Origin: Acidimicrobiaceae bacterium
GTDB taxonomy: Bacteria; Actinomycetota; Acidimicrobiia; Acidimicrobiales; Bog-793
Length of the DNA: 37,760 nt
Direction of reading: 5' to 3'
Assembly: GCA_025464005.1 (NCBI GenBank)
Contig: JAODBO010000153.1
Span: forward strand, 1 to 37,760
The first letter of the stretch is position 1. Each line of letters starts with the position of its first letter. Below, one piece after another: positions 1 through 8,675 of the stretch. Made by a program: the position numbers and the translations under genes. The notes under the pieces were generated by a model, which worked only from the letters and a program-made list of their open reading frames with translations, was not told where the DNA came from and did not search any database.

Positions 1-939
1 CGCGTCGTCGTGCTGGGCGATCCCTTCCTCGACGAGATCGCCACCCACCTGATCGACGCCGGCGGCAAGCGGCTGCGCCCGGCGCTCACCCTCTCCGCCG
101 CGGCGCTCGCCTCGGGCTCGCGCGGCCGGGCCGGCGCGAGCGAGGAGACACTGCTCGGCGGGGTCTCGGTGGAGCTCGTGCACCTCGCCTCCCTCTATCA
201 CGACGACGTGATGGACGAGGCGACTCGGCGACGCAACGTCGTGAGCGTCAACGCCCGCTGGGGCAACCTGCTCGCGATCGTCGCGGGCGACTTCCTGCTG
301 GCGCGTTCGGCCGAGATCGCGGCCGGGCTGGGTACGGAGGTCGCGGGGCTGCTCGCCTCGACACTCGGGCGCCTCTGCCAGGGCCAAGTCGCCGAGGTAC
401 GGGCGGCGTACCGCGTCGAGCGCACCGAGGCCGAGTACTTCAGCGCGATCGCCGACAAGACCGCGGCGCTCATGTCCACGGCCTGTCGGATCGGGGCCCT
501 CACCGCCGGGCTTCCCCGCGATCAGGTCGAGAAGCTGACCCGCTACGGCGAGTGCCTCGGCATGGTCTTCCAGATCCGCGACGACGTGCTCGACGTGCTC
601 GCGGACGAGAAGGAGCTCGGCAAGCCCCCCGGCCAGGACCTCGCGGAGGGCATCTACACCCTGCCGGTCCAGCGTGCGCTCGATGACCACAAAGCAGGGC
701 CCGAGCTGCGGTCGCTGCTCGGCCGGCCCCTGTCCGGCGAGGAGGTCGACGAAGCACGAGCTCTCGTCGCAGGTTCCCCGGGCATCGCCGCCGCGGGGCA
801 CGCGGCGCGCCACTACGCCGCGGAGGCGATCGAAGCGACGCGGGACCTCGGCGACGGCCCGGTGCCGGCGTCGCTCGAGCTGCTCGCGATGAGCCTGCTC
901 GAGGACCTCGAGCGCTCGACTCGAGCGCTCGCCAGCTGA
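1..939 (+). CDS. polyprenyl diphosphate synthase (trans-isoprenyl), 5' end cut by the window
   Basis: The gene encodes an all-trans polyprenyl diphosphate synthase of the IspB/GrcC type, which condenses IPP units onto an allylic diphosphate to make a quinone side chain or similar lipid. Visible motifs are GGKRLRP near the start, the first Asp-rich motif DDVMD at about residue 65 and the second, DDVLD, at about residue 195. The frame is open to base 1, and the first possible start (GTG at 10) leaves about 20-40 N-terminal residues missing compared with the usual 320-350, so the true start probably lies outside the window. The gene ends facing lysS, 72 bases before the lysS stop. Chain length cannot be read from the sequence. 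A menaquinone role is likely in an actinomycete but inferred. Confidence 0.9.
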   Translation, partial: RVVVLGDPFLDEIATHLIDAGGKRLRPALTLSAAALASGSRGRAGASEETLLGGVSVELVHLASLYHDDVMDEATRRRNVVSVNARWGNLLAIVAGDFLLARSAEIAAGLGTEVAGLLASTLGRLCQGQVAEVRAAYRVERTEAEYFSAIADKTAALMSTACRIGALTAGLPRDQVEKLTRYGECLGMVFQIRDDVLDVLADEKELGKPPGQDLAEGIYTLPVQRALDDHKAGPELRSLLGRPLSGEEVDEARALVAGSPGIAAAGHAARHYAAEAIEATRDLGDGPVPASLELLAMSLLEDLERSTRALAS

Positions 940-994
940 CACGACCCGACCGCTCGGCTGCTCACCGGTCCCGGCGGCGGTACGGCGCCGATTG

Positions 995-1026
995 AGGCTT
1001 GCGCCGCCGCTTTAGGCTTGCGCCGC
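995..1026. repeat. 13-bp direct repeat at the 3' end of lysS
   Basis: AGGCTTGCGCCGC occurs at 995-1007 and again at 1014-1026, one copy inside the last codons of lysS and one just beyond its TAA stop. This looks like a local slippage duplication of the gene end. No function is implied. Confidence 0.6.
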
Positions 1027-2568
1027 GGCCTCTCCGGGCTCGCGTGCTCGAGACTGCTCCGGCCCGCCAGCATCGATCTCGTCGCCCGCCGCGCGGTGCT
1101 CCGGCCGTAGCGCGGGGAACAGCAGTACCTCGCGGATGCTCGCCACGTCGGCGAACAACATGACGAGCCGATCGATCCCGACCCCGATGCCTCCAGTGGG
1201 CGGCATGCCCCGGCCGAGCGCACGGAGGAACTCCTCGTCCACGACCATCGCCTCGTCGTCGCCGGCATCGCGAGCCGCGGCCTGTGCGACGAGGCGCGCC
1301 CGCTGGATGTCGGGGTCCGTGAGCTCGCTGTAGATCTCGGCGATCTCGCGGCCTCCGACGATCGGCGTCATCCGCTCGACCACGCCCGGCTTCGACCGGT
1401 GCGAGCGCACGAGCGGTGAGACTTCCTCCGGGTAGTCCATCACATGCACCGGGCCCCACAGCTCGTGCTCGGTCGTCCGCTCGTAGATCTCGTAGATGAT
1501 CCGGCCGGGGCCCCACCCGGCCTCGACCGCGACTGCGAGCGACGCCGCCCTCGTGCGCAGCTCCTCCACCGACATCCCCATGTCGCACTCGACGCCCGTC
1601 ACCTCGGCGATCACCTCGCTCAAGGTCGCTCGACGCCACGGAGGCGAGAGGTCGACCGCCCGCCCCTGGTAGGTGAGGGACGTCGTACCGAGCACCTCGG
1701 AGGCGGTCCCCGCCACGAGGTCCTCGACGAGCTCGGCCATGTCGCTGTAGTCGGCATAGGCCTGGTAGGCCTCGAGCATCGTGAACTCGGGATTGTGGCG
1801 GGGCGACAGTCCTTCGTTGCGGAAGTCCCGTCCGAGCTCGTAGACGCGCTCGAACCCGCCGACGATGAGACGCTTCAGGTAGAGCTCGGGGGCGATTCGC
1901 AGGTAGAAGTCGGCATGGAGCGCGTTGAAGTGCGTGACGAACGGCCGGGCGATGGCGCCGCCGGCGAGGGGCTGGAGCACCGGCGTCTCGACCTCGACGT
2001 AGCCCCGGGCATCGAGCCGTCGCCGGATCGTGGACACGACCCGCGATCGAAGAAGGAAGGTGTCCCGTACACCCTCGTTCGCCCACAGGTCGACCTCTCG
2101 CTGGCGGTAGCGCACCTCCACGTCGTGGACGCCGCGCCACTTGTCGCCGAACCCGACCCGCGCCTCGGCGAGCAGTGTCCAGTTCGCCACCTGCACCGAC
2201 ACCTCGCCCCGCTTCGTCCGTACGACTTCCCCGGTGACGCCTATCCAGTCGCCGAGATTGAGCTTGACAAGCTCGTCGAAACGCTCGCTGCTCGCCGCGA
2301 CCGCGAATAGCTGGACCGAGCCCGTCCAGTCGCGCAGCTCGGCGAAGGCGAGCCGGCCCTGGGGGCGCGAGAGCATGATCCGACCCGCGACGGTGACGAC
2401 GTCGCCGGACGATTCGCCGGCCTGCAGGTCGTCCCGCCCGGCGGTCACCGACGCGATCGGCGAGGTCCCGGGGAACCGGTAGGGAACGCTCGGCCGCCCG
2501 ACCCCGTCGTCGTCCGACGCCGCGACCTCGTCGGTGCTGGAGTCCGCAGCCGCGCGGTCGCTCGTCAA
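1012..2568 (-). CDS. lysS: lysine--tRNA ligase, class II
   Basis: This is cytoplasmic lysyl-tRNA synthetase, which charges tRNA-Lys with lysine using ATP. An N-terminal OB-fold (roughly residues 55-150, including GRLAFAELRDWTG) is followed by the class II catalytic core. Motif 2 reads FRNEGLSPRHNPEFTMLE, the lysine-specific stretch GGREIAEIYSELTDP is present, and motif 3 reads GIGVGIDRLVMLF. The length of 518 aa is near the family norm, with a low-complexity acidic N-terminal tail. The start is TTG at 2568, and TTGA is shared with the stop of coaX (2565-2568), so translation is probably coupled. It is the last gene of the long leftward cofactor operon, a common position for lysS after coaX in actinobacteria. 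Confidence 0.96.
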   Translation of the reverse strand: MTSDRAAADSSTDEVAASDDDGVGRPSVPYRFPGTSPIASVTAGRDDLQAGESSGDVVTVAGRIMLSRPQGRLAFAELRDWTGSVQLFAVAASSERFDELVKLNLGDWIGVTGEVVRTKRGEVSVQVANWTLLAEARVGFGDKWRGVHDVEVRYRQREVDLWANEGVRDTFLLRSRVVSTIRRRLDARGYVEVETPVLQPLAGGAIARPFVTHFNALHADFYLRIAPELYLKRLIVGGFERVYELGRDFRNEGLSPRHNPEFTMLEAYQAYADYSDMAELVEDLVAGTASEVLGTTSLTYQGRAVDLSPPWRRATLSEVIAEVTGVECDMGMSVEELRTRAASLAVAVEAGWGPGRIIYEIYERTTEHELWGPVHVMDYPEEVSPLVRSHRSKPGVVERMTPIVGGREIAEIYSELTDPDIQRARLVAQAAARDAGDDEAMVVDEEFLRALGRGMPPTGGIGVGIDRLVMLFADVASIREVLLFPALRPEHRAAGDEIDAGGPEQSRAREPGEAAAQA

Positions 2569-3473
2569 GGCTGTGATCCGGCGTCGACGGCGAGCCTGCC
2601 GGGCTCCTTGGCCGGGGCGTTGCGCCGGTACACGAGGCGCAGGCCGTGAAGGGTGAGCCAGGGTTCGTGGTGCGCCACCATCTCCGCGTGGGGTGCGACG
2701 AGCGCGGCGAGCCCCCCGGTAGCGATCACGGTCGCGGGGCCGAGCTCGGCCTCGATCCGACGGCAGAGGCCGTCCACGAGCGCCGCGTAGCCGTACACCG
2801 CCCCCGCCTGCATCGACTCGACCGTCGAGCGGCCAATGACGACGCTCGGAGCGACGAGCTCGACTCGGCGCAACGCGGCCGCGTGCGCGAACAGCGCGTC
2901 CATCGAGATCTCGATCCCGGGGACGATGGCGCCGCCGAGATACTCGCCCGCGGCGGAGATCGCGTCGAAGGTCGTGGCGGTCCCGAGATCGACGACTATC
3001 GACGGCGAGCCGAAGAGGTCGATCGCCGCCACCGCGTTCACGACGCGGTCCGCGCCGACCTCGCGTGGGTCGTCGTAGAGGATCGACATGCCGGTCTTCA
3101 CGCCTGGACCCACGACGACGAGTGGCACGTCGAACCAGCTCGAGGCAGTGAGCCGTAGCGCGGCCGTCACCGACGGGACCGAGGACGAGACGGCGATCCC
3201 GTCGATGACGCCATCGACGCTCGGGTCGCCGAGGGCCGGCAGGCGCGCCGCCGCCCGACCGGGCACCCGGAGCCCGCTGAGCGCCAGGAGCTCGGTGATG
3301 AGCAGGGCATGCTCGTCGGCCGTTCGCTCCGTGACCGTCGCGATGCGCCAGCTGTGGGCGAGGCCCGGCAGCTCCCCCGGGATCCTGTCGGCATACGAGC
3401 GCTCTCCGTGCGGGGCGTCGTCGAAGACACCGATCACGGTCTGGGTGTTGCCGACGTCGAGGGCGAGAAGCAT
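2565..3473 (-). CDS. coaX: type III pantothenate kinase
   Basis: CoaX phosphorylates pantothenate in the first step of CoA synthesis and belongs to the acetate kinase/Hsp70 fold. Visible family motifs are the N-terminal DVGNTQTVIGVF, the central GADRVVNAVAA and VVDLGTATTFDAIS with the catalytic Asp, and GGAIVPG. At 302 aa it is longer than the typical ~255 because of an insertion after residue 20 (rich in Pro, Gly and Glu) and a C-terminal tail. The start is ATG at 3473. It sits between nadC (65-base gap) and lysS (4-base overlap). PanC is encoded three genes upstream, so pantothenate synthesis and use are co-transcribed. Confidence 0.95.
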   Translation of the reverse strand: MLLALDVGNTQTVIGVFDDAPHGERSYADRIPGELPGLAHSWRIATVTERTADEHALLITELLALSGLRVPGRAAARLPALGDPSVDGVIDGIAVSSSVPSVTAALRLTASSWFDVPLVVVGPGVKTGMSILYDDPREVGADRVVNAVAAIDLFGSPSIVVDLGTATTFDAISAAGEYLGGAIVPGIEISMDALFAHAAALRRVELVAPSVVIGRSTVESMQAGAVYGYAALVDGLCRRIEAELGPATVIATGGLAALVAPHAEMVAHHEPWLTLHGLRLVYRRNAPAKEPGRLAVDAGSQP

Positions 3474-3538
3474 GGCCTACTGGTCTACCCGATCGACGCC
3501 AGGGCGGCCCGAGAGGCGCCCGTGGGCGCGGTTTCCCA

Positions 3539-4441
3539 TCAGGGCCCCTGGTCGAGGTCGAGGTCGAGGCCGATGTCGAGCACGGGCGCCGAGTGGGTCA
3601 GCGCGCCGACCGAGATCACGTCCGGGCCCGCGGCCGCGAACGCCGCGACGCTCGAGAGGTCGATGCCTCCCGAAGCCTCGACGAGGACGGCGCTGGCGGC
3701 GCCCCTTGGGTGGGCGCGGACGATCTCGACACATCGCCGCACCTCGTCGGGCGACATGTTGTCGCACAGGACGAGGGTCGCTCCGGCGTCGACCGCGACG
3801 GGCACCTGGTCGAGCCGGTCGCACTCGACCTCGACCATCCTGCCGGGCCAGCGCTCGCGCGCCCGCGCCACCGCCTCGCCGATCGTCATGGCCCCGAGGT
3901 GGTTGTCCTTCACGAGCACGGCCTCGGAGAGGCTGCCCCGGTGGTTCGCGGCGCCTCCCGCTCGGACCGCGGCCTTCTCGAGCGAGCGCAGCCCCGGCGT
4001 GGTCTTGCGAGTGTCCCAGATCCGCGTCGCCGGGTTGGCGGCGTGTGCGAGCTCGACGTAGCGGCGCGTCAGCGTCGCGACCCCGGAGAGGTGGCAGAGA
4101 AAGTTGAGCGCGGTGCGCTCGGCCATGAGCAGCGAGCGGAACGATCCCTCGAGGCGCGCGATCACACCACCGGCCTTCACGTCGGCGCCGTCGTCGAGCT
4201 CGATCGCCACGACGAGCGCCGGGTCGAGCTGGGCGCACACCTCGGAGATGCACAGCGTGCCCGCGACCACCCCCGGCCGGCGTGCGACGAACGCGGCCCG
4301 CCCGGTCGCGGCAGCTGGCAGGAGGGTGGCGGTGAGGTCGCCGAGCGGGAGGAGGTCCTCGGCGAGCGCGATGGCGACCGCCTGGCGCACGGCGATCACC
4401 GGTGGGTGCGCGTCGTCGCGCTGGTGGCGTGGCGAGCTCAT
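3539..4441 (-). CDS. nadC: nicotinate-nucleotide pyrophosphorylase (carboxylating)
   Basis: Quinolinate phosphoribosyltransferase converts quinolinate and PRPP to nicotinate mononucleotide, the third step of de novo NAD synthesis. The sequence shows LPLGDLTATLLP near the N-terminus, LNFLCHLSGVATLTRRYVE, the substrate-binding RIWDTRKTTPGLRSLEK, VLVKDNHLG and the C-terminal EASGGIDLSSVAAFAAAGPD barrel region. The length of 300 aa is normal. ATG at 4441 overlaps the TGA of nadB as ATGA (4438-4441). The protein ends with a short acidic Asp/Leu repeat tail. It acts directly after NadB; the quinolinate synthase NadA is not in the window. Confidence 0.96.
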   Translation of the reverse strand: MSSPRHQRDDAHPPVIAVRQAVAIALAEDLLPLGDLTATLLPAAATGRAAFVARRPGVVAGTLCISEVCAQLDPALVVAIELDDGADVKAGGVIARLEGSFRSLLMAERTALNFLCHLSGVATLTRRYVELAHAANPATRIWDTRKTTPGLRSLEKAAVRAGGAANHRGSLSEAVLVKDNHLGAMTIGEAVARARERWPGRMVEVECDRLDQVPVAVDAGATLVLCDNMSPDEVRRCVEIVRAHPRGAASAVLVEASGGIDLSSVAAFAAAGPDVISVGALTHSAPVLDIGLDLDLDQGP

Positions 4442-6189
4442 CGCGTCATCTCGGCCGGTGCGGTGTCACCCGCGGCTCGTACGGCCGAGCCGGAGACGGC
4501 GAGGGGAGCCGGATCGCCTTGGACGAGCAGCCGGCAGCGGAACGACTCCTCGGTCCGTGTGAAGTCCGACCGGATGTGCGCCCCACGGCTCTCCTCCCGG
4601 TGCTCGGCCGAGGTGAGCAGGGCCGCACCGAGGGTCACCAGGTTCGCCAATTCGACCGATGCGCGGCTGTCGCCGCTCGCTCCGTCCGAGTCCCCGATTA
4701 GGGCGAGAACGGCTTCGGCCTCCGACAGGGCGCGCCGCGCCCGATGCAGCGACTCGCTGCTGCGCACGATGCCGGCGCCCTCGCTGAAGGAGCGCTGCAG
4801 AGCTTCACGGGCTCGGGCCAGATCACCGGCCACGGGGAGCGAGCGACGTCTCCCACCGTCGGCGTGCGGTGCTGCCGGCGTCAAGCTCACCTGGCGCACG
4901 GGCAGTGACGCCTCCGAGCCGGCGAGGCCGCCGAGCGCCCCCGTCGGCTCGGCCTGCTCCTTGCCCGCCACGATCGCGTCGGCGGCCCGGGACCCGAACA
5001 CCAAGCCCTCGAGCAAGGAGTTGGACGCGAGGCGATTGGCGCCCTGCACCCCGCTGCACGCCGCCTCCCCCGCTGCCCACAGCCCCGGGACGGCGGTCGC
5101 GCCGTCGAGATCGGTGAGCACGCCGCCGCAGAGGTAATGCGCCGCGGGCGCGACGGGCAGCCAGTCCTGTGCCGCGTCGAGGCCGACCTCGGCGAGCGTC
5201 GAGGCGAGCGAGGGGAACCGCAGCGCGAAGTCGTCCACCGGCGTGGCGTCGAGCATGACGTGGTCAGCGCCGTCCGCCGCCATCTTGGCGGCGATCGCCC
5301 GGCTCACGATGTGTCGAGGCTGGAGCTCGTCGACGAAGCGGGCACCGGCCCGGTCACGCAGCACGGCCCCCTCGCCCCGCAGCGCCTCGGAGAGCAACGG
5401 TCGCGGCAGCGCGGGCACGTGGAGCGCTGTCGGGTGGAACTGGACGAACTCGACGTCGGCGAGCCCGAGCCCCGCTCGAAGCGCCATCGCCGCGCCGTCT
5501 CCGGTCGCCTCGGGGGGATTGGTCGTCACGGCGAACAGCTGTCCCGCTCCACCGGTCGCGAGGACCACGTTCGCCGCCTCGACGCGCTCGATCGTGCCGT
5601 CGGGTCGAAGAGCGAGGACCCCGGCGCAGCGCCCATGCTCGACGAGCAGGTCGAGCACGAGCCAGCCCTCGAGGATCGTCGCCGCGCTGCGACGCAGGGC
5701 GGTGCCGAGCGCGCGCGCCACCTCGGCCCCGGTCGCGGCACCGGCGGCGTGCACGATACGGGGATGGGAGTGACCGCCCTCGAGCCCACGCTCGAGCTCC
5801 CCGTCGGCCGAGCGGTCGAAGATCGCGCCGAGCCCGATGAGCTCCCGGACGCGCGCTGGACCCTCGTCGACGAGGATCCGCGACGCGGCCTCGTCGCACA
5901 GCCCTGCCCCGGCCTGCAATGTGTCGGCGAGGTGGCTGTCGGTCGAGTCGGTGATGTCGCTCACGACCGCCGCTATGCCACCCTGGGCCCAGTGTGTCGT
6001 CGAGTCCTCGAGGCTTCCCTTCGTGAGCACGGCGACCCTCGCGCCTGAGCGCGCGGCGATCCGGACGGCCGCGAAGCACCCCGCGACGCCGCTGCCGACG
6101 ACGAGCACGTCGAAACGGGGGAGGTGCGCGGCGCCCCCACGATCGCCCGGCCCCGAGCCTCCGGGTATGCCCGCCAGCGGCGCGCTCAC
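4438..6189 (-). CDS. nadB: L-aspartate oxidase
   Basis: NadB is an FAD-dependent oxidase that turns L-aspartate into iminoaspartate for quinolinate synthesis. The N-terminal Rossmann motif is VVGSGVAGCFAAVRIA, followed by the family signature HWAQGGIAAV. GGHSHPRIVHAAGAATG and FVQFHPTALH line the active site. The C-terminal helical domain includes ANLVTLGAALLTSAEHREES followed by RGAHIRSDF. The length of 583 aa is slightly long because of Gly/Ser-rich loops. The start is GTG at 6189, sharing GTGA with the end of panC. The protein carries an extra ~25-residue Pro/Gly-rich N-terminus before the FAD motif, so a later start is possible but lacks the coupling. Confidence 0.95.
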   Translation of the reverse strand: MSAPLAGIPGGSGPGDRGGAAHLPRFDVLVVGSGVAGCFAAVRIAARSGARVAVLTKGSLEDSTTHWAQGGIAAVVSDITDSTDSHLADTLQAGAGLCDEAASRILVDEGPARVRELIGLGAIFDRSADGELERGLEGGHSHPRIVHAAGAATGAEVARALGTALRRSAATILEGWLVLDLLVEHGRCAGVLALRPDGTIERVEAANVVLATGGAGQLFAVTTNPPEATGDGAAMALRAGLGLADVEFVQFHPTALHVPALPRPLLSEALRGEGAVLRDRAGARFVDELQPRHIVSRAIAAKMAADGADHVMLDATPVDDFALRFPSLASTLAEVGLDAAQDWLPVAPAAHYLCGGVLTDLDGATAVPGLWAAGEAACSGVQGANRLASNSLLEGLVFGSRAADAIVAGKEQAEPTGALGGLAGSEASLPVRQVSLTPAAPHADGGRRRSLPVAGDLARAREALQRSFSEGAGIVRSSESLHRARRALSEAEAVLALIGDSDGASGDSRASVELANLVTLGAALLTSAEHREESRGAHIRSDFTRTEESFRCRLLVQGDPAPLAVSGSAVRAAGDTAPAEMTR

Positions 6190-7031
6190 GCGCTCGCCTC
6201 CACGTTGTCGATGAGTCGCACCGGACCGACCTCCGCCGCCACGAGGAGCCGCAGCCGACCCGACAGGGGGTCGCCAGGGATCTCGAGCACGGGATCGGTG
6301 ACGGCAACGTAGTCGAGCGTCGCGAGCGGCTCCGAGCCCACGACCTTTGCCATCGCGGACTCCACCTCGGCTCGCGCGGCGCCGCCGGCAGCCGCGTCAC
6401 GACCCTCGACGAGTGCTCGGTGGAGCACTGCGGCGGCGCTCCGCTCGCGCGGTGACAGCCGGCGATTGCGGCTCGACACGGCGAGACCGTCGGGTTCGCG
6501 CACGGTTGGGCAGCCCACGATCTCGATGGGCATGGATAGGTCGGCGGTTAGGCGACGGACGATCACGAGCTGTTGGTAGTCCTTCTCACCGAAATACGCG
6601 GCATCCGGCGCCGTCAAGGCGAGGAGCTTCGTCACCACGGTAGCGACACCGCTGAAGTGGCCCGGACGGGACGCTCCTTCGAACACCCCGCCGAGCCGAC
6701 CGGGGTCGACCCGCACGACCGGTTCTCCGCCCGGGTACATCTGATGCGCGGATGGGGCGAAGCAGACGTCCACGCCCGCCGCCGCCGCGAACGCGGCATC
6801 TGCCTCGAGATCGCGCGGGTAGCGGGCCAGGTCGTCGGCACGGTCGAACTGCAGGGGGTTGACGAACACCGAGAGCACGACGACGTCGTGGGCCGCGCGA
6901 GCCGCTGCGACGAGCGACGCGTGACCCTGGTGGAGGGCTCCCAATGTCGGGACGAGGCCCACGCTCCTGCCAGCGGCCCGCTCGGCCCGGAGCGTCGCCG
7001 TGACGTCGCCGGGCTCGTCGATGATCCTCAT
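6186..7031 (-). CDS. panC: pantothenate synthetase
   Basis: PanC joins beta-alanine and pantoate with ATP to form pantothenate. The signature PTLGALHQGHASLV contains the HxGH nucleotide-binding motif (usual PTMGALHxGH, here with Leu). SVFVNPLQF, ARYPRDLEAD, FGEKDYQQLVIVRRL and SSRNRRLSPRER follow. ATG at 7031 gives 281 aa, the normal size. The open frame continues upstream to 7469, but that part only reads the folK DNA in another frame. The stop overlaps the nadB GTG. The aspartate decarboxylase PanD that often follows PanC is missing here, so beta-alanine must come from elsewhere. Confidence 0.96.
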   Translation of the reverse strand: MRIIDEPGDVTATLRAERAAGRSVGLVPTLGALHQGHASLVAAARAAHDVVVLSVFVNPLQFDRADDLARYPRDLEADAAFAAAAGVDVCFAPSAHQMYPGGEPVVRVDPGRLGGVFEGASRPGHFSGVATVVTKLLALTAPDAAYFGEKDYQQLVIVRRLTADLSMPIEIVGCPTVREPDGLAVSSRNRRLSPRERSAAAVLHRALVEGRDAAAGGAARAEVESAMAKVVGSEPLATLDYVAVTDPVLEIPGDPLSGRLRLLVAAEVGPVRLIDNVEASA

Positions 7032-7041
7032 CGTCCGCTCG

Positions 7042-7521
7042 TCACGGTGCACCCTCGACACGCCGGACCGCGCGGGACACCGCCTCGGGTCCGCCGAGCC
7101 GGTCGCGCCAGCCCGACGGCACCAGATCGGGATCGAGGTCCTCGAGCGGGGCGAGCACAAAGGCCCGCTCCCACATCCTCGGGTGCGGTAGGACGAGGTC
7201 CTCGTCGTCGCTGCGCACGCCTTCCACGAGCAGGACGTCGATGTCGAGCGTGCGCTCTCCCCATCGCTCGGCGCGGACCCGCCCCTCGTCGGACTCGATC
7301 TGCTGGGCGAGCGCGAGCAGTGCACGAGGCTCGAGCGCCGTGTCCAGGCGCACGACACAGTTGAGGTAGGGCGCCTGTCCTCGCGGGCCACCGACGGGCG
7401 CCGTCTCGTAGATCGGCGAGCGCGCGAGCTCGGGGTCGAGAGCGCGCAGCCGTTCCACGGCCCGCGCAAGATGCTCCGCGCGATCGCCGAGGTTGGAGCC
7501 GAGGCCGAGATGGACGCGCAC
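7042..7521 (-). CDS. folK: 2-amino-4-hydroxy-6-hydroxymethyldihydropteridine diphosphokinase
   Basis: FolK (HPPK) transfers pyrophosphate from ATP to 6-hydroxymethyl-7,8-dihydropterin, preparing the FolP substrate. The sequence begins with LGLGSNLGDR and contains SPIYETAPVGG, the metal-binding ERWGERTLDIDVLLVEG and LPHPRMWERAFVLAPL. At 159 aa it is complete. The start is GTG at 7521, 15 bases after the folB stop, and the stop is 10 bases before the panC ATG. It lies in the folE-folP-folB-folK folate set. Confidence 0.96.
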   Translation of the reverse strand: MRVHLGLGSNLGDRAEHLARAVERLRALDPELARSPIYETAPVGGPRGQAPYLNCVVRLDTALEPRALLALAQQIESDEGRVRAERWGERTLDIDVLLVEGVRSDDEDLVLPHPRMWERAFVLAPLEDLDPDLVPSGWRDRLGGPEAVSRAVRRVEGAP

Positions 7522-7536
7522 GGTCGGGGAGGCGCG

Positions 7537-7920
7537 CTAGTGCGCCGGTGCGCCGGCGCCTCGCCGGCGCGTCACGCGGACCCCGACGCTCGCAATGTCC
7601 GCGGGGAGCGGTGGGCGAAGCTTGCGGAGCGCAACCGTGACGCCGAGCACACGCTCGTCCGTCTCGAGCACCGTCTCGGCGACGGCTCTCGCCAGCGACT
7701 CGAGGAGCTGGTGGTGCTCCGCCGAGACGACGAGGGACGCCCGCTCCACGAGGCGCCCGTAGTCGACCGTGTCGGCCAGGTCGTCCGAGCGCCCGGCGCG
7801 CGTGACATCGGCCTCGACGATCAGATCGAGCTCGAACGGCTGGGGCTGCTCCTGCTCGCTCGCGAGAGCTCCGTGCACGCCGAGCACACGCAGACCGAGC
7901 AGCTCGATGGCGTCGCTCAA
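7537..7920 (-). CDS. folB: dihydroneopterin aldolase
   Basis: FolB cleaves 7,8-dihydroneopterin to 6-hydroxymethyl-dihydropterin and glycolaldehyde. Visible motifs are LLGLRVLGVHGALASE (substrate loop with the conserved Glu), DTVDYG, LLESLARAVAE and the catalytic Lys region VALRKLRPPLP. The 127 aa length is normal, with a short basic C-terminal tail. The TTG start at 7920 shares TTGA with the stop of the phosphatase-like gene upstream, which argues for translational coupling despite the rare start codon. Confidence 0.95.
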   Translation of the reverse strand: MSDAIELLGLRVLGVHGALASEQEQPQPFELDLIVEADVTRAGRSDDLADTVDYGRLVERASLVVSAEHHQLLESLARAVAETVLETDERVLGVTVALRKLRPPLPADIASVGVRVTRRRGAGAPAH

Positions 7921-8675
7921 CCGTGCTCTTTCGGCTCGACCGCTCCGTCGCTCGGCGCTGGAGATCTCGTCGCCGGGCGCGTGCGGCGCGACCGCACGGC
8001 TCGGGCGGCCGGCTCGTCAGCCGCCGGTGGCGGAGCGCCTGATGCGGCGGAGACTTCCGGGGGGACCGTGACCTGCGCGGCCGGTGCATCGGTCGTGAGC
8101 AGCGCCTCGGGCGCGCCCGACGGAGCCGGGGCCGCGCCGGCGCGCATCGCCGAAGGGGAGGTCATCGCGGCCGTCGGCGGCGGCAGCTGGGGCGCGAGCA
8201 CGACGATGGCTCGGCCGGCCGAGCCCATCTGGCGCCGCAAGAGCTGCTCGACGGCGTAGATCGCACGCGCCGGGTCGGGGAGCAGCCCACACCAGCAGAG
8301 AAAGCCGGCGACGACTCCGGCGACCCGATCGCCCAGCTCCTCTTGATGGACGATCAGGCGCTCGCCGCCTCGGATCCAACCGAGCATCGCGGGATAGAGC
8401 TCCGCGAGCACCTCGCGGACGTCTGCCTGTGGGGGCAGGCCGAAGTGGGCCGAGGGCAGGCCCAGCTCCTCGTAGGCGTGGAGATTGTGCGACGACGGGA
8501 GCAGCGAGACGACCCGCGTGAAGCCGTGGACCTCCAGCCAGAGGATCTCCTCCTGGCGGCGGACGCGCCGATGGTGTGGGGCGTAGCCCCCCGGGCGCTC
8601 GCTCACGGCGAGTCGGTCCTGGACGATCCAGGCGAAGTTGCGCGGGACGATGCCCGCGGCCCAACGTCCCTTCAT
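7917..8675 (-). CDS. dual-specificity-phosphatase-like protein lacking the catalytic cysteine
   Basis: Residues ~20-150 read like a small tyrosine/dual-specificity phosphatase domain: SERPGGY, a helix, HGFTRVVSLLP, YEELGLPSAHFGLPP, then a P-loop region RLIVHQEELGDRVAGVVAGFL. The family signature is HCX5R. Here His110 and Arg117 are kept at the exact spacing but Cys111 is Gln (codon at 8343-8345), so classical phosphatase chemistry should be impossible. Residues ~155-252 are Ala/Pro-rich and probably disordered. ATG at 8675 overlaps the folP stop and the gene's own stop overlaps the folB start, so it is embedded between two folate enzymes. A phospho-binding or regulatory role is inference. No function is assigned. 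Confidence 0.7.
   Translation of the reverse strand: MKGRWAAGIVPRNFAWIVQDRLAVSERPGGYAPHHRRVRRQEEILWLEVHGFTRVVSLLPSSHNLHAYEELGLPSAHFGLPPQADVREVLAELYPAMLGWIRGGERLIVHQEELGDRVAGVVAGFLCWCGLLPDPARAIYAVEQLLRRQMGSAGRAIVVLAPQLPPPTAAMTSPSAMRAGAAPAPSGAPEALLTTDAPAAQVTVPPEVSAASGAPPPAADEPAARAVRSRRTRPATRSPAPSDGAVEPKEHG

Noticed and set aside
3593..5137. 514-codon rightward open frame
   Set aside because: It is antisense to nadC and nadB, with low-complexity charged composition and no recognisable domain.
6186..7469. Open frame of 427 codons covering panC and upstream
   Set aside because: The first ~146 codons are folK DNA in another frame; PanC homology begins at the ATG at 7031.
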